From Lachnospiraceae bacterium (GTDB lineage: Bacteria; Bacillota; Clostridia; Lachnospirales; Lachnospiraceae), in the NCBI GenBank assembly GCA_017473905.1, contig JAFUJA010000022.1, positions 59,741 to 123,740 of the forward strand: a DNA stretch of 64,000 bases. The letters are read 5' to 3'. Position numbers and translations under genes: made by a program. The notes beneath the pieces are model-generated. The model saw nothing but the letters and a program-made list of their open reading frames with translations, searched no databases and had not been told where the DNA came from. Of this stretch, positions 8,702-17,891 are shown one piece after another (position 1 is the first letter of the stretch; every line of letters begins with the position of its first letter).

Positions 8702-9268
8702 TTACTGACCCCCTGTGTATTTTATAATTTCTATTGCAATTCCGCTTAGGGATGCAACATTACATTCCAAGTTATGTTTTACAATACTGCCCGGCATTCC
8801 GAATACAACACAGGATTCTTTGTCCTGAATCCAGATGCGGACCTTTTTTGATTTTTTAAGATTTTTAATACCTTCCGTACCGTCTGCTCCCATTCCTGTG
8901 AGAACGGCACATAACACCTCGTCATAATCGCTTCCTGCAAGTGATTCGTAGGTATAATTGGCACATGGTCTGACACCTTCCCGGTATTCTTCTTCCGTCA
9001 GTGTCAATACATGTCCTCCTGCTTTTTTCCGAACCTGCATATGCTTTCCTGCTTTGGCAATGTACACATGTCCCGGCTGAATCACATCTCCTTCGGCTGC
9101 TTCTTTTACAGGAAGCGGACTTAAGGTATCAAGACGATTGGCCAAGGCTTCCGTAAAACCGTCCGGCATATGCTGGACAACCAGAATCGGTAAGGGGAAG
9201 TCTGCCGGAAACTTAGGAATCAACTCCATCAAAGCTTTTGGTCCTCCGGTAGAACAGGCAATCGCCAC
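8702..9268 (-). CDS. cheB: Stand-alone CheB methylesterase domain without receiver domain
   Basis: Codes for the catalytic domain of CheB, which demethylates glutamates on chemoreceptors. The triad is present: Ser6 in ACSTGGP, His33 in VVQHMPDGF and Asp129 in LTGMGADG. The N-terminal receiver domain and linker of ordinary CheB (about 350 residues) are missing, and the upstream 260 bases do not encode one. The GTG given as start has no Shine-Dalgarno nearby. A good site (AGAAGGTGAGGAG) lies some 40 bases upstream, suited to an in-frame ATT at 9307. Starting there adds 13 residues and restores the first beta strand (RQIVAIA). Methylesterase activity may therefore not be controlled by CheA. Confidence 0.88.
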   Translation of the reverse strand: MAIACSTGGPKALMELIPKFPADFPLPILVVQHMPDGFTEALANRLDTLSPLPVKEAAEGDVIQPGHVYIAKAGKHMQVRKKAGGHVLTLTEEEYREGVRPCANYTYESLAGSDYDEVLCAVLTGMGADGTEGIKNLKKSKKVRIWIQDKESCVVFGMPGSIVKHNLECNVASLSGIAIEIIKYTGGQ

Positions 9269-9330
9269 AATTTGTCTTATATTCCTGTTTTTTTCTTTTG
9301 TTTTAATAGGCTCCTCACCTTCTCTCTTCT

Positions 9331-9371
9331 AATACGTGAGTATTATACCACACTTTTATCTACTCATGAGT
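9331..9371 (-). promoter_or_regulatory. cheB promoter with extended -10 and two palindromes
   Basis: On the minus strand TGGTATAAT (9342-9350) is a perfect -10 with a TG extension. No good -35 is seen at 17 bases, which fits an extended -10 promoter. Transcription would start near 9335. The inverted repeat AATAC-GTGA-GTATT (9331-9344) overlaps the -10, and the perfect palindrome ACTCATGAGT (9362-9371) lies just upstream; both share the half-site TGAGT. They look like operator sites. Confidence 0.6.
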
Positions 9372-9469
9372 GCAAAGTAATCTTGTTTTTGTCATTTTTG
9401 ATAATTTTTTTAAAAATTTTGACAATTTTTAGTCATTTTGTAAAAAATAAGCTTTTATGTATAAAAAAA

Positions 9470-9498
9470 CCGGAGTTTGGGTTCGTCCAAAACTCCGG
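9470..9498 (-). terminator. Strong terminator between the ycgR-like gene and cheB
   Basis: CCGGAGTTT(T)GG pairs with CC(A)AAACTCCGG around a 6-base loop. On the minus strand it is followed by TTTTTTTAT. It lies 34 bases after the PilZ gene stop and ends the flagellar part of the operon before the chemotaxis part. Confidence 0.85.
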
Positions 9499-9531
9499 GA
9501 TATCTTTTTATAGGATTCAGATATAATGAAA

Positions 9532-10272
9532 TTACATCTTTCTTCTTTTTTCTTTTTTACGTTCTTCTTCAAAGATAAAACGTATGATTTCTTCTCTGTG
9601 CATATTGTTAATGAATAAAAATTGCACACGATGTTCAAACAACGTATTATCACTTTCATTCTTTTTACAACTTAATTTACGGGCAAGTTGCACATACTTT
9701 TTGGTTTCGTTGTTTCTGGTTAACGTATAAGTACATACAATGGCCTCATCATCTTCAAAAGGCGTTTTTGATACGAAACGGATACCGCCGCCACTGATAT
9801 CGGCTACCGTTGCAGGAAGAAAAGGTAATTCCTCCGGTGCAAAGGGTCTGCCCAATGCAAGCAAACGTTTTTCCTCGTCGCTTAAAGCTCTGACACCCAA
9901 TTCCATATTGCAAGCATAACGATAATACTCTCTGCGCTGGTACTTTTGCAGGTCACTGATCAATTCCATTTCCAACAAGTAGAGGTTTCCGCTTTTATAT
10001 CGCTCGGAAACTCTTGCGAGACATTGGAAAAGACCTTTCCCGGAAAAGAAATGAAGCTCATACTCTCCGTTTACGGGAAGGAGAACCAGTTTGGTATGTT
10101 CCAAGGGCATAAGAATTTCCAGACGGTCTTCATCCAGAATATCTACCACTTTGGATTCATATTTTTTAGTAGCATACGTGCCATCAGCCTGAAGAACGCG
10201 CTCTATGGCCTCAATTTCAACTCTGGCACCCAGATTTATGTACTTTGACAATAATAATTCCTGTTCACTCAT
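9532..10272 (-). CDS. YcgR-like flagellar brake protein with PilZ domain
   Basis: A 246-residue protein with a YcgR-type N-terminal domain (about 1-105) and a C-terminal PilZ domain that binds cyclic di-GMP. The PilZ signature is intact: QRREYYR provides the RxxxR motif and ADISGGGIRF the (D/N)xSxxG motif. In other bacteria such proteins (YcgR, B. subtilis DgrA/YpfA) slow the motor by binding the stator or rotor when cyclic di-GMP is high. Its ATG overlaps the flhG stop by 4 bases (ATGA), so it is translationally coupled to flhG. A very basic tail (EEERKKEKRRKM) ends the protein. Confidence 0.88.
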   Translation of the reverse strand: MSEQELLLSKYINLGARVEIEAIERVLQADGTYATKKYESKVVDILDEDRLEILMPLEHTKLVLLPVNGEYELHFFSGKGLFQCLARVSERYKSGNLYLLEMELISDLQKYQRREYYRYACNMELGVRALSDEEKRLLALGRPFAPEELPFLPATVADISGGGIRFVSKTPFEDDEAIVCTYTLTRNNETKKYVQLARKLSCKKNESDNTLFEHRVQFLFINNMHREEIIRFIFEEERKKEKRRKM

Positions 10273-11147
10273 AGATTCTTCTTTCCGGCTACAATATGTG
10301 AGAAAAAGGCAGCCATTCCTCTCTTTTGAATTGTTTTTCCGACTTCCTTATTCATAAGAGTTCCCGCAATCGCCTCATAAGCCCGGGCGGATTTTGCTTT
10401 GGAATCTTTTAGGGAAATCGGAGTTTGTTGCATAACAGCTTTTCGTAATTCCTCGTCCTGAGGAACCGAACCGAGATATTCGATATCAAGTTTCAGATAT
10501 CTTGATACCACCAAATTCAGTTTGGAGAAAAGAGTTCTGCCCTCCTCTTCGCTCTCCACACGATTGGATAAAACCTTGATTTTTGTATCCGTTCTCGAAA
10601 ACCGTTCATGCCTTCCAAGTGCCTTTAAAAGAGTATATGCATCCGTTATGGATGTGGGTTCCGGAGTTGTCACAAGAAGAATTTCACCGCTTGCAACAAG
10701 GAATTCCAGTACAGCATCCGAAATCCCTGCTCCCGTGTCCACAATAATAATATCTGCCATTGCATCTAATTGGGCAAGATTCTGAATAATATAGCTCAAA
10801 TAATCCCTGCTTAAGTTGGACATTCCTACAATACCGGAACCTCCACTGATAAAGCCCACCTCCCCGGGCCCCCAGGTAATAATGTCGCTCATCTTCATTC
10901 CTTTATAAATCAAGTCATAAAGATTATGCTTCGGAACTGCGCCAAACATAATTTCAATATTGGCCAATCCAAAATCCGCATCCAGAATAATAACACGTTG
11001 CCCCATTTTCCGAAATTGAATAGCGAGGTTAATCGCCGTATTTGATTTACCTACTCCACCTTTTCCACTGGTTACCGTAATAACCCGGGCCAAAGGACGC
11101 TGTTGGCTTGCTTTGATGATATTCCGCAACTGTTGCGCCTGGTCCAT
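10269..11147 (-). CDS. flhG: Flagellar number/placement ATPase FlhG (YlxH, MinD-like)
   Basis: A 292-residue MinD/ParA-type ATPase. The deviant Walker A is TSGKGGVGKSNTAIN, with DADFGLANIEIMFG (Walker A' region) and IIVDTGAG (Walker B). FlhG works with the GTPase FlhF, stimulating its hydrolysis, and sets flagellar number and position. The N-terminus carries the Gln-rich DQAQQLRNII helix typical of the FlhF-activating segment. It lies 15 bases after flhF. The stop overlaps the next gene by 4 bases. Confidence 0.94.
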   Translation of the reverse strand: MDQAQQLRNIIKASQQRPLARVITVTSGKGGVGKSNTAINLAIQFRKMGQRVIILDADFGLANIEIMFGAVPKHNLYDLIYKGMKMSDIITWGPGEVGFISGGSGIVGMSNLSRDYLSYIIQNLAQLDAMADIIIVDTGAGISDAVLEFLVASGEILLVTTPEPTSITDAYTLLKALGRHERFSRTDTKIKVLSNRVESEEEGRTLFSKLNLVVSRYLKLDIEYLGSVPQDEELRKAVMQQTPISLKDSKAKSARAYEAIAGTLMNKEVGKTIQKRGMAAFFSHIVAGKKNL

Positions 11148-11162
11148 AGCTTCTCCCTTCTT

Positions 11163-12359
11163 TTATTTTCCCCCCAGAAGCTTTTTCACGGTACTCTGTG
11201 CATTAAAAGATTCAATGTCATCAGGTACATTCTGTCCGCATGTAATATATGACATGGAGGCATTCGTGTACAACTTCAGATTCAATAAATTACCATAGGT
11301 TACTGTTTCATCCAGCTTCGTAAAAATAAGCTTATATTCACCCAGCTCTTTATAAGAATCTGCAATGCTGAGTAAATCTTTGTACTTGGTAGTAGCAGAA
11401 AGCACCAGATAAACTTCGGTTTCTGCTTTTTCTTTCGTAAAGTTCACAAATTGAGCCATGGTATCACGCTGGTCTTCATTGTGATGGGAATGTCCTGCAG
11501 TATCCACCAGAATATAATCAAACTCCTGAAAATGCTCTATCGCATCACCAATCTCATCCTCCGTATAGACAACTCTAAAAGGAACTTCCAGAATATTTGC
11601 ATAGGTACGAAGCTGTTCAGCTGCTGCAATTCTGTATGTATCTGCTGTTAAAAGTGCTACTTTCTTTTTCTCTTCCACAATAAATTTAGAAGCAATTTTC
11701 GCTATCGTAGTAGTTTTACCAACTCCTGTCGTTCCCACGAAGAACACTACCTTCGGCCCCTTTTCCGCTGCTGTTACAGGCTCAGGTTTTCCGAATCTTA
11801 AAATCATACGCTGATAAACATGTGCCAGAATATGTTCCATGGGCACTCCCGGTTTAATGCTTTTTTCTACTTCTTTTAGAATGGAATCAACGTATTTCTC
11901 ATCCATTTCATTTTCAACAAGCGTAGTCCGGATCATTTCCAAAATTTCCCGGTTACGATCTTCCTCTTCCGAATTCACCGCTTCCGTTTTCTCTTCATCC
12001 TTATTATCACACTTTTTATCGGAATCATCTTTTTCTTCACGATTGATTTGCTTTTCCAAAAGAGTTTCAAGGGAATTCAAACGTTCCAAAAGTATTTTTT
12101 CTTCCGAAGTGGGTTCTGCCGGTTTCTTCTCCTGCCTGGGAGCAGCATCTTCTTTTTTAACAGGAGTCGCTTTCACCTGCTGTTCAGACTCTTCTTCCTT
12201 TGCAACGGTAATTTCTACCACCGCAGACTTAAAAAGCCTCATAATTCCTTTGGGCTTAATGGTTTTAACATTCATTAAAACCACTCCGTCACCAAGTTCT
12301 TTTTTAGCCGCTTCCATAGCTTCCGCTTCAGTTTTTCCTTGGTACTTCTTAATTATCAT
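11163..12359 (-). CDS. flhF: Flagellar SRP-type GTPase FlhF
   Basis: A 398-residue SRP-family GTPase. The N-terminal basic domain begins KKYQGKTEAEAMEAAKKELG. A charged, variable linker follows (about 75-150). The NG domain has G1 GTTGVGKTTTIAKIA, ADTYRIAAAEQLRTYA, G3 DTAGHSHHN and G4 TKLDET. FlhF guides where flagella form. Its start overlaps the flhA stop (TAATG), so the two are coupled. Length and motifs are normal for the family. Confidence 0.95.
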   Translation of the reverse strand: MIIKKYQGKTEAEAMEAAKKELGDGVVLMNVKTIKPKGIMRLFKSAVVEITVAKEEESEQQVKATPVKKEDAAPRQEKKPAEPTSEEKILLERLNSLETLLEKQINREEKDDSDKKCDNKDEEKTEAVNSEEEDRNREILEMIRTTLVENEMDEKYVDSILKEVEKSIKPGVPMEHILAHVYQRMILRFGKPEPVTAAEKGPKVVFFVGTTGVGKTTTIAKIASKFIVEEKKKVALLTADTYRIAAAEQLRTYANILEVPFRVVYTEDEIGDAIEHFQEFDYILVDTAGHSHHNEDQRDTMAQFVNFTKEKAETEVYLVLSATTKYKDLLSIADSYKELGEYKLIFTKLDETVTYGNLLNLKLYTNASMSYITCGQNVPDDIESFNAQSTVKKLLGGK

Positions 12360-14401
12360 TATACTGTCACCATCCCAACAGATTGTAATTCAACATCTGA
12401 TTCTATTTCATTGTAAGATACAACAATCAAATCCTTGAAATAATCTTCAGACAACTTTTTAAAATACATACGTACAATAGGTGAGGTAAGAACAATGGGA
12501 TTCTTTCCCAACCGTTCTAATTTTTCTGTTTCTGTCTCCACACTCTTCATGATTTTTTTAGTTTTTTCCGGATCCAAAGTCAGATACGCGCCCTGTTCCG
12601 TATGTTTTACGCTTGCCATAATATCCTGTTCGAGTTTCGGATCCAGCGTTACAACACTGGTGGTTTCATTCGGAGGGAAATACTTGCCGGAAATCGCACG
12701 TTTCAGACTTTGTCTTACATATTCGGTTAAAATATCCGAATCTCTGGTCGTAGGAGCATAATCCGCAAGGGTTTCAAAAATGGTAAGCAAATCTCTGATG
12801 GAAATTCCTTCCCGTAAAAGATTCTGCAATACTTTCTGTACCTCTCCGAGTCCAAGCAGCTTCGGAATCAATTCGTCTACAAGCACAGGGTTGGACTCCC
12901 GCAAATTGTCCACAAGACGCTGTACATCCTGTCTTGTAAGCAATTCCGCAAGATGATGACGAATAATTTCCGTCAAATGGGTTGCAATGATGGAGGGAGG
13001 ATCAACAACCGTATATCCTGCAGCCTCAGCACGCTCTCTCTGTCCTTCCGTAATCCAAAGTGCCGGCAAATGGAAGGAAGGTTCAAAGGTAGGAATACCT
13101 GCCACTTCTTCCACTACGAAACCTGGATTCATCGCCATATAGTGGTCAAATAAAATTTCACCTTCACTGACCTGAATACCTTTTATTTTAATAATATACT
13201 GATTCGGATTTAACTGAATATTATCACGCAAACGGATAATCGGAACAACGGTACCAAGCTCCAGTGCCACCTGACGTCTGATCATTACGACTCGATCAAG
13301 CAAATCTCCGCCCTGGTTCACATCCGCTAACTGGATAATACCATAACCGAATTCCAGCTCGATGGGATCCACCTGCAAAAGAGAATTGACATTCTCCGGC
13401 TGCCTTGTCTCCGAAGCAGCAACCTCGTCCTGATCCACCTCACTGACAATTTTATGTTTTTCAAGATTACTTGCCACCATTCGCCCCGTTATAATGAAAA
13501 CCGCGCCAAATGCAGCATAAAGAAATAAGTTAAGCGGAGTAAGCACACCCAGTGCAATTACGGTACCACCTACAATATACATAACCCTGGGTACTCCGAA
13601 AAGCTGTTTGATAATCTCCGGTCCGAAATCAGAATCTTTAGAACCTTTGGTAACCAGAATACCCGTGGAAAGTGAGATTAACAGGGAAGGAATCTGGCTG
13701 ACAAGACCGTCACCGATGGTAAGAATAACATATTTGTTAATTGCTTCCATGATTTCCATGTTCTGCATCAACATACCTGTTAAAATACCACCAACAACGT
13801 TTACGCCTGTAATAATCAGACCTGCGTTCGCATCTCCTTTTACGTACTTAACAGCACCATCCATGGAGCCGAAGAAGGACGCCTCATGCTGAATCTTATC
13901 ACGGCGCTCTTTCGCTTCTTCATCGGTAATCGCACCGGTATTCAAATCCGCATCAATCGCCATCTGTTTACCGGGCATTGCATCCAGTGTAAAACGTGCG
14001 GTTACTTCAGCAACACGCTCAGAACCTTTGTTAATAACCACAAACTGGATAATAATCAGGATAATAAAAATAACAACACCGATTACCAGACTGCCTCCGC
14101 CAACGAAAGAACCAAATGTCTGAACCACATTACCCGCATCACCTGTTGATAAAATCAATCTTGTGGAAGAAACGTTTAATGCAATTCTAAAAATAGTAGT
14201 AAACAAAAGAATCGTAGGGAAATAAGACATTTCCAGCACTTCTTTTGCAAACATACATGCAAACAGAATAATAAAGGATAATGCTATGTTGAATGTCATC
14301 AAAACATCCAGAAGCCAGCTGGGCAACGGCACAATCAGCATTACGAAAGCTGCTAAAATATATAAAGCAATGCCTATATCTGCTTTTTTCACGCCGTGCA
14401 C
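12359..14401 (-). CDS. flhA: Flagellar export gate protein FlhA
   Basis: A 680-residue type III export gate subunit. About eight membrane helices fill residues 8-315, including the conserved cytoplasmic loop with RFTLDAMPGKQMAIDADL. The C-terminal cytoplasmic domain binds export chaperones and substrates. It forms a nonameric ring below the FliPQR-FlhB pore and uses the proton gradient. Length is usual. It lies between flhB and flhF in the B. subtilis order. Confidence 0.97.
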   Translation of the reverse strand: MHGVKKADIGIALYILAAFVMLIVPLPSWLLDVLMTFNIALSFIILFACMFAKEVLEMSYFPTILLFTTIFRIALNVSSTRLILSTGDAGNVVQTFGSFVGGGSLVIGVVIFIILIIIQFVVINKGSERVAEVTARFTLDAMPGKQMAIDADLNTGAITDEEAKERRDKIQHEASFFGSMDGAVKYVKGDANAGLIITGVNVVGGILTGMLMQNMEIMEAINKYVILTIGDGLVSQIPSLLISLSTGILVTKGSKDSDFGPEIIKQLFGVPRVMYIVGGTVIALGVLTPLNLFLYAAFGAVFIITGRMVASNLEKHKIVSEVDQDEVAASETRQPENVNSLLQVDPIELEFGYGIIQLADVNQGGDLLDRVVMIRRQVALELGTVVPIIRLRDNIQLNPNQYIIKIKGIQVSEGEILFDHYMAMNPGFVVEEVAGIPTFEPSFHLPALWITEGQRERAEAAGYTVVDPPSIIATHLTEIIRHHLAELLTRQDVQRLVDNLRESNPVLVDELIPKLLGLGEVQKVLQNLLREGISIRDLLTIFETLADYAPTTRDSDILTEYVRQSLKRAISGKYFPPNETTSVVTLDPKLEQDIMASVKHTEQGAYLTLDPEKTKKIMKSVETETEKLERLGKNPIVLTSPIVRMYFKKLSEDYFKDLIVVSYNEIESDVELQSVGMVTV

Positions 14402-14457
14402 CTCCTTTTTCTTCTATGGTAAAATGCCTCAAAGGCATGATTTTCTTCTTTTAAAAA

Positions 14458-15564
14458 TTATATTTTTCCCTTCAGCTTGTATACGAATACAAGAATATCC
14501 GCAACTGCTTTATAAAGTTCCGGCGGAATCACACCACCGATTTCAACGTTATGATAAAGCATACGGGCCAGTGGTTTATTCTCCACTATTTCAACCCGGT
14601 TTTCTTTCGCCACCTCTTTGATTTTGGCTGCAAGATGGTCACAGCCTTTTGCCACCACATAAGGAGCATCATATAAATCCGCATCATATTTAATCGCAAC
14701 CGCAAAATGGGTAGGATTGGTGATGACAACATCCGCCTTCGGTAAATCCTGCATCATTCTCCGCTGGGAAGCCTGCATCATTCGCTGACGGATTTTACCC
14801 TTGATTTTAGGATCACCTTCCGATTGTTTGTATTCGTCCTTTACTTCCTGCTTAGACATCATCATATCTTTTCGGAATTTCCATTTCTGGTAAAAATAAT
14901 CCACAATGGCAAGAACCGCATAAACCAGGGAAATTTTAATTCCCAAATCTATTACGATCCCTCCAGCCAGGGCAATCGCCTGTTCAAGAGGCATTTCATA
15001 TAAAATAAGTAAACTCCCCTGCTCTTTTTTTAAGGTAGAGTAAACCACAGTCCAAATGATAACAATTTTTAAAATTGCTTTTAAGAGCTCTATCAGCGAG
15101 TTTAAAGAAAAAAACTTTTTTGCTCCTTTTAACGGGTCCATTTTACTGAATTTGGGTTTCAAAGGTTTTGTGGTCGGTCGCCACTTCACCTGATACAATT
15201 CAATCAGAAATCCGAAAATCAGGGATACTCCCAGAAAAGGAAGCAGAAAAATCAGTATCTGTATCATGACCTCTCTCAGAAGATACATGGTATTCCAAAT
15301 CGATACATCTCCCGCCACAAGACCGGTAAATTCGGGAATACGGTTATACACAGCAGAAAATAAGGACATAAACTGGGTTCCGAGAGTTCCTATCCAGATT
15401 TTCATCAGAACAAACGCAGACAAAAGTCCAACACACAAGCCAAGTTCCTTGCTTTTGGCAACCTGTCCTTCTCTTCTGGCATCTCTTAACTTTTTGGGAG
15501 TCGCCTGCTCCGTCTTTTCCCCGCCGGGTCCGTCCGCAAACAGCTGCAAATCATAGGCTAGCAT
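14458..15564 (-). CDS. flhB: Flagellar export switch protein FlhB
   Basis: A 368-residue export gate protein. The N-terminus (EKTEQATPKKLRDARREGQV) is the family signature. Four membrane helices follow. The autocleavage motif NPTH is at residues 283-286. Cleavage after Asn changes export from rod/hook to filament substrates, together with FliK. Its ATG overlaps the fliR stop by one base (TAATG). Confidence 0.97.
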   Translation of the reverse strand: MLAYDLQLFADGPGGEKTEQATPKKLRDARREGQVAKSKELGLCVGLLSAFVLMKIWIGTLGTQFMSLFSAVYNRIPEFTGLVAGDVSIWNTMYLLREVMIQILIFLLPFLGVSLIFGFLIELYQVKWRPTTKPLKPKFSKMDPLKGAKKFFSLNSLIELLKAILKIVIIWTVVYSTLKKEQGSLLILYEMPLEQAIALAGGIVIDLGIKISLVYAVLAIVDYFYQKWKFRKDMMMSKQEVKDEYKQSEGDPKIKGKIRQRMMQASQRRMMQDLPKADVVITNPTHFAVAIKYDADLYDAPYVVAKGCDHLAAKIKEVAKENRVEIVENKPLARMLYHNVEIGGVIPPELYKAVADILVFVYKLKGKI

Positions 15565-16349
15565 TACATCATTCCCTCCACAAATGACACAATAACCGTC
15601 TTCATCTGTGTAAAAATCAACTCAGACATTCTGGGCATAACACCGATTGAAACAAACAAAATCGCCAACCCTGTAAATACTTTTAGCTGAATTCCCACAG
15701 CAAACATATTCATCTGGGGAGCAACTTTAGCAAGAATACCCAGTACAGCATTTAACAACATGATGGAGCAGAAAACCGGAAGAGCAATCCGCATACCCAA
15801 TACCATAAAATCTCCAAGAAACGTAGTAAAAGATTCAAGAAGACTATCCATATTAAATACTGCTTTTCCTATCGGAATCAAAGTAAAAGTTTCTGCCAAC
15901 GCAGTAATAAAATACCGGTACATGCCGGTGATAATCATCATAAGCAATACCATATACTGGTAAAATCTTCCCGTAATGGTACTTGATTCTTTCATCGTAG
16001 GATCGAACTGGTTAGACATGGCAAAACCCATTTCCATATCAACCACATGCCCGGAAAAAGTAACAATACGAACACACATATTCGCCCCAAATCCAATCAA
16101 AACACCTGTAAGCGCTTCTTTTACAATGAAGGTAGCCATCTCCAGAACTGTTTCATAGCCGGGATAATCAGTATGAGGCATGGTTGCGTAATAAAGCAAA
16201 AGACTGATAAAAAAACCAATACCGATTTTAACTCTTGCAGGGACATTTGCCGTACTAAAAAATGGCGCTACCATGACAAACGTTGTTACACGGGTCATTA
16301 TCAGCAGGAAATATTCCAGTTCTTCCATGGGAAAAGAAAAATCAATCAT
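15564..16349 (-). CDS. fliR: Flagellar export pore protein FliR
   Basis: A 261-residue membrane protein with about six helices, part of the FliPQR export pore. An in-frame GTG at 16367 overlaps the ribosome site, so I start at the ATG at 16349, which has GGAGAGGTGA five bases upstream and gives MIDFSFPMEELEYF. The motif GFAMSNQFDP is conserved in FliR. It follows fliQ by 22 bases and overlaps flhB by one base. Confidence 0.95.
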   Translation of the reverse strand: MIDFSFPMEELEYFLLIMTRVTTFVMVAPFFSTANVPARVKIGIGFFISLLLYYATMPHTDYPGYETVLEMATFIVKEALTGVLIGFGANMCVRIVTFSGHVVDMEMGFAMSNQFDPTMKESSTITGRFYQYMVLLMMIITGMYRYFITALAETFTLIPIGKAVFNMDSLLESFTTFLGDFMVLGMRIALPVFCSIMLLNAVLGILAKVAPQMNMFAVGIQLKVFTGLAILFVSIGVMPRMSELIFTQMKTVIVSFVEGMM

Positions 16350-16371
16350 TTCACCTCTCCTTTTCACACAT

Positions 16372-16641
16372 TTAACGGATATATGTACTGAAATTTGACC
16401 ATAGGTCCTCCATAAAAGTCGTCATATTATTAAGCATCCAATGACCCAGAAGCATGATGGAAAGAAAAATCCCCAATATCTTCGGCACAAAGGTCAAGGT
16501 CTGCTCCTGAATAGACGTAACAGTCTGAAATACACTAATTACAAGACCGATTACCAGAGAAACCAACAAAACGGGAGCTGAAGTGATAATAATGCAATAT
16601 AACGCATCTCTTGCAATGGTGATAACGTCTGATGTTGACAT
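16372..16641 (-). CDS. fliQ: Flagellar export pore protein FliQ
   Basis: An 89-residue protein with two membrane helices (about 17-38 and 52-72), the usual FliQ size. TSIQEQTLTFVPKI is the family signature. It packs with FliP and FliR in the export pore. It lies between fliP and fliR with short gaps. Confidence 0.95.
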   Translation of the reverse strand: MSTSDVITIARDALYCIIITSAPVLLVSLVIGLVISVFQTVTSIQEQTLTFVPKILGIFLSIMLLGHWMLNNMTTFMEDLWSNFSTYIR

Positions 16642-16668
16642 CTAATCTCTCCTTTCCCATACAATTTG

Positions 16669-17511
16669 CTAATAAAAAGTCCTTACAAGATTTACAATGA
16701 CCAAATTCCATCCGTCTGCCAATACAAACAGGAGAATTTTAAACGGCATCGAAATCGTGGTCGGCGGCAACATCATCATACCCATACTCATGAGCACGGA
16801 GGACACTACCATATCGATTACAATAAACGGTATATAAATCAGGAATCCTATAATAAAAGAAGTCCTCAATTCACTTAAAATAAAACTGGGAATCAATACG
16901 GACGTAGGAACGCTTTCCGGTGTACCATCCCATGTATTTCCCGATATTTCCATGAATACGGAAACATCCTTGCTTTGGGTTTGTCCATACATAAATTCCC
17001 GCAAAGGTTCCATGGCATACTCCAAAGCCTGCTCTTCCGTTATCAACCCCTGATCCAACGGTTTTAACGCAGTTTCATTAATTTCCGTAAAAATCGGCCC
17101 CATAATAAAGAGTGTCAGAAAAATGGAAATACCAATCAGTACCTGATTAGGTGGTGCTGTCTGGGTACCAAGCGCCGCACGGGTAAAATGCATAACGATT
17201 ATGATTCTCGTAAAAGAGGTAAGCATAATCAGCATTGCGGGAAGGAAAGAAATCGCCGTGAGGATTAACAGAATCCTCAACGCACCGTTTAATTCTCCGT
17301 TTCCGTTATTATACGTGATTTCCAGAGTATTCTGTCCATCCGGCAAAAGATCCGTCGCATCAGAAGTCACAGTAGTATCCGAACTGTCCTCAGCTGTAAT
17401 AACCTCCTCTGCCGCTTCCGCCTTTATCGGTGCAGAAATACACAATATGCCCGCAAAGAACAGCAGGCATATATAAGTCACGATTTTTTTGCAGAATAAT
17501 AATTTCTTCAT
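16669..17511 (-). CDS. fliP: Flagellar export pore protein FliP
   Basis: A 280-residue protein. A cleavable-looking signal peptide (residues 1-34, ending near APIKAEAAEE) is followed by an acidic stretch and then four membrane helices. FliP signatures include SFTRIIIVMHFTRAALGTQ and PPNQVLIGISIFLT, and the C-terminal MMMLPPTTISMPFKILLFVL. It forms the core of the export pore with FliQ and FliR. Length is slightly above B. subtilis FliP because of the acidic stretch. Confidence 0.96.
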   Translation of the reverse strand: MKKLLFCKKIVTYICLLFFAGILCISAPIKAEAAEEVITAEDSSDTTVTSDATDLLPDGQNTLEITYNNGNGELNGALRILLILTAISFLPAMLIMLTSFTRIIIVMHFTRAALGTQTAPPNQVLIGISIFLTLFIMGPIFTEINETALKPLDQGLITEEQALEYAMEPLREFMYGQTQSKDVSVFMEISGNTWDGTPESVPTSVLIPSFILSELRTSFIIGFLIYIPFIVIDMVVSSVLMSMGMMMLPPTTISMPFKILLFVLADGWNLVIVNLVRTFY

Positions 17512-17520
17512 ATCAATCGC

Positions 17521-17889
17521 CTATTTCTTCAATTTGAAATTCTTCGCATTCTCAAGTATCTCTTTAAAACCGGGAGCGTTCATATTTTGTGTTTCCGGAA
17601 TCTTCAGACTTTCTTCACTGATTTCTCCAATCAAATGAATCTCATCCTTCCCGATGGCAACTGCAAAATATTTATCGCCGATTTTTACAATCTGTATATA
17701 CTTGTTTGCGGTTATTTTCAGTGTTTCAATTACGTTAATGTTGGAAGACAACATTTTACCCTTCTGATAAGTTGCTACCCATCTGGTGGTAAAATAGGTC
17801 AACGCAAGAACACCGACAAAAATCAGCAGCACCGTAAAAAACTGTGCAATACTGTTTATCCCTCTAGTACTGTCAGCACCTAAAAGCAT
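17521..17889 (-). CDS. fliO: Flagellar biosynthesis protein FliO (FliZ of B. subtilis)
   Basis: A 122-residue single-pass membrane protein. One helix (about 13-33) is followed by a small beta domain with IETLKITANKYIQIVKIGDK and YFAVAIGKDEIHLIGEI, typical of FliO. FliO helps assemble FliP rings. It has no signal peptide, unlike B. subtilis FliZ. It lies 2 bases after cheY and 9 bases before fliP. Confidence 0.88.
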   Translation of the reverse strand: MLLGADSTRGINSIAQFFTVLLIFVGVLALTYFTTRWVATYQKGKMLSSNINVIETLKITANKYIQIVKIGDKYFAVAIGKDEIHLIGEISEESLKIPETQNMNAPGFKEILENAKNFKLKK

Positions 17890-17891
17890 AA

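Noticed and set aside
9400-9440. CodY box near the cheB promoter
   Set aside because: The AT-rich stretch has at least three mismatches to AATTTTCWGAAAATT, which is expected by chance in such DNA.
9797-9804. GCCGATAT on the minus strand, a perfect SigD -10
   Set aside because: It codes for Ala-Asp-Ile of the PilZ motif, has no TAAA-like -35 at 14-16 bases, and is followed by a terminator.
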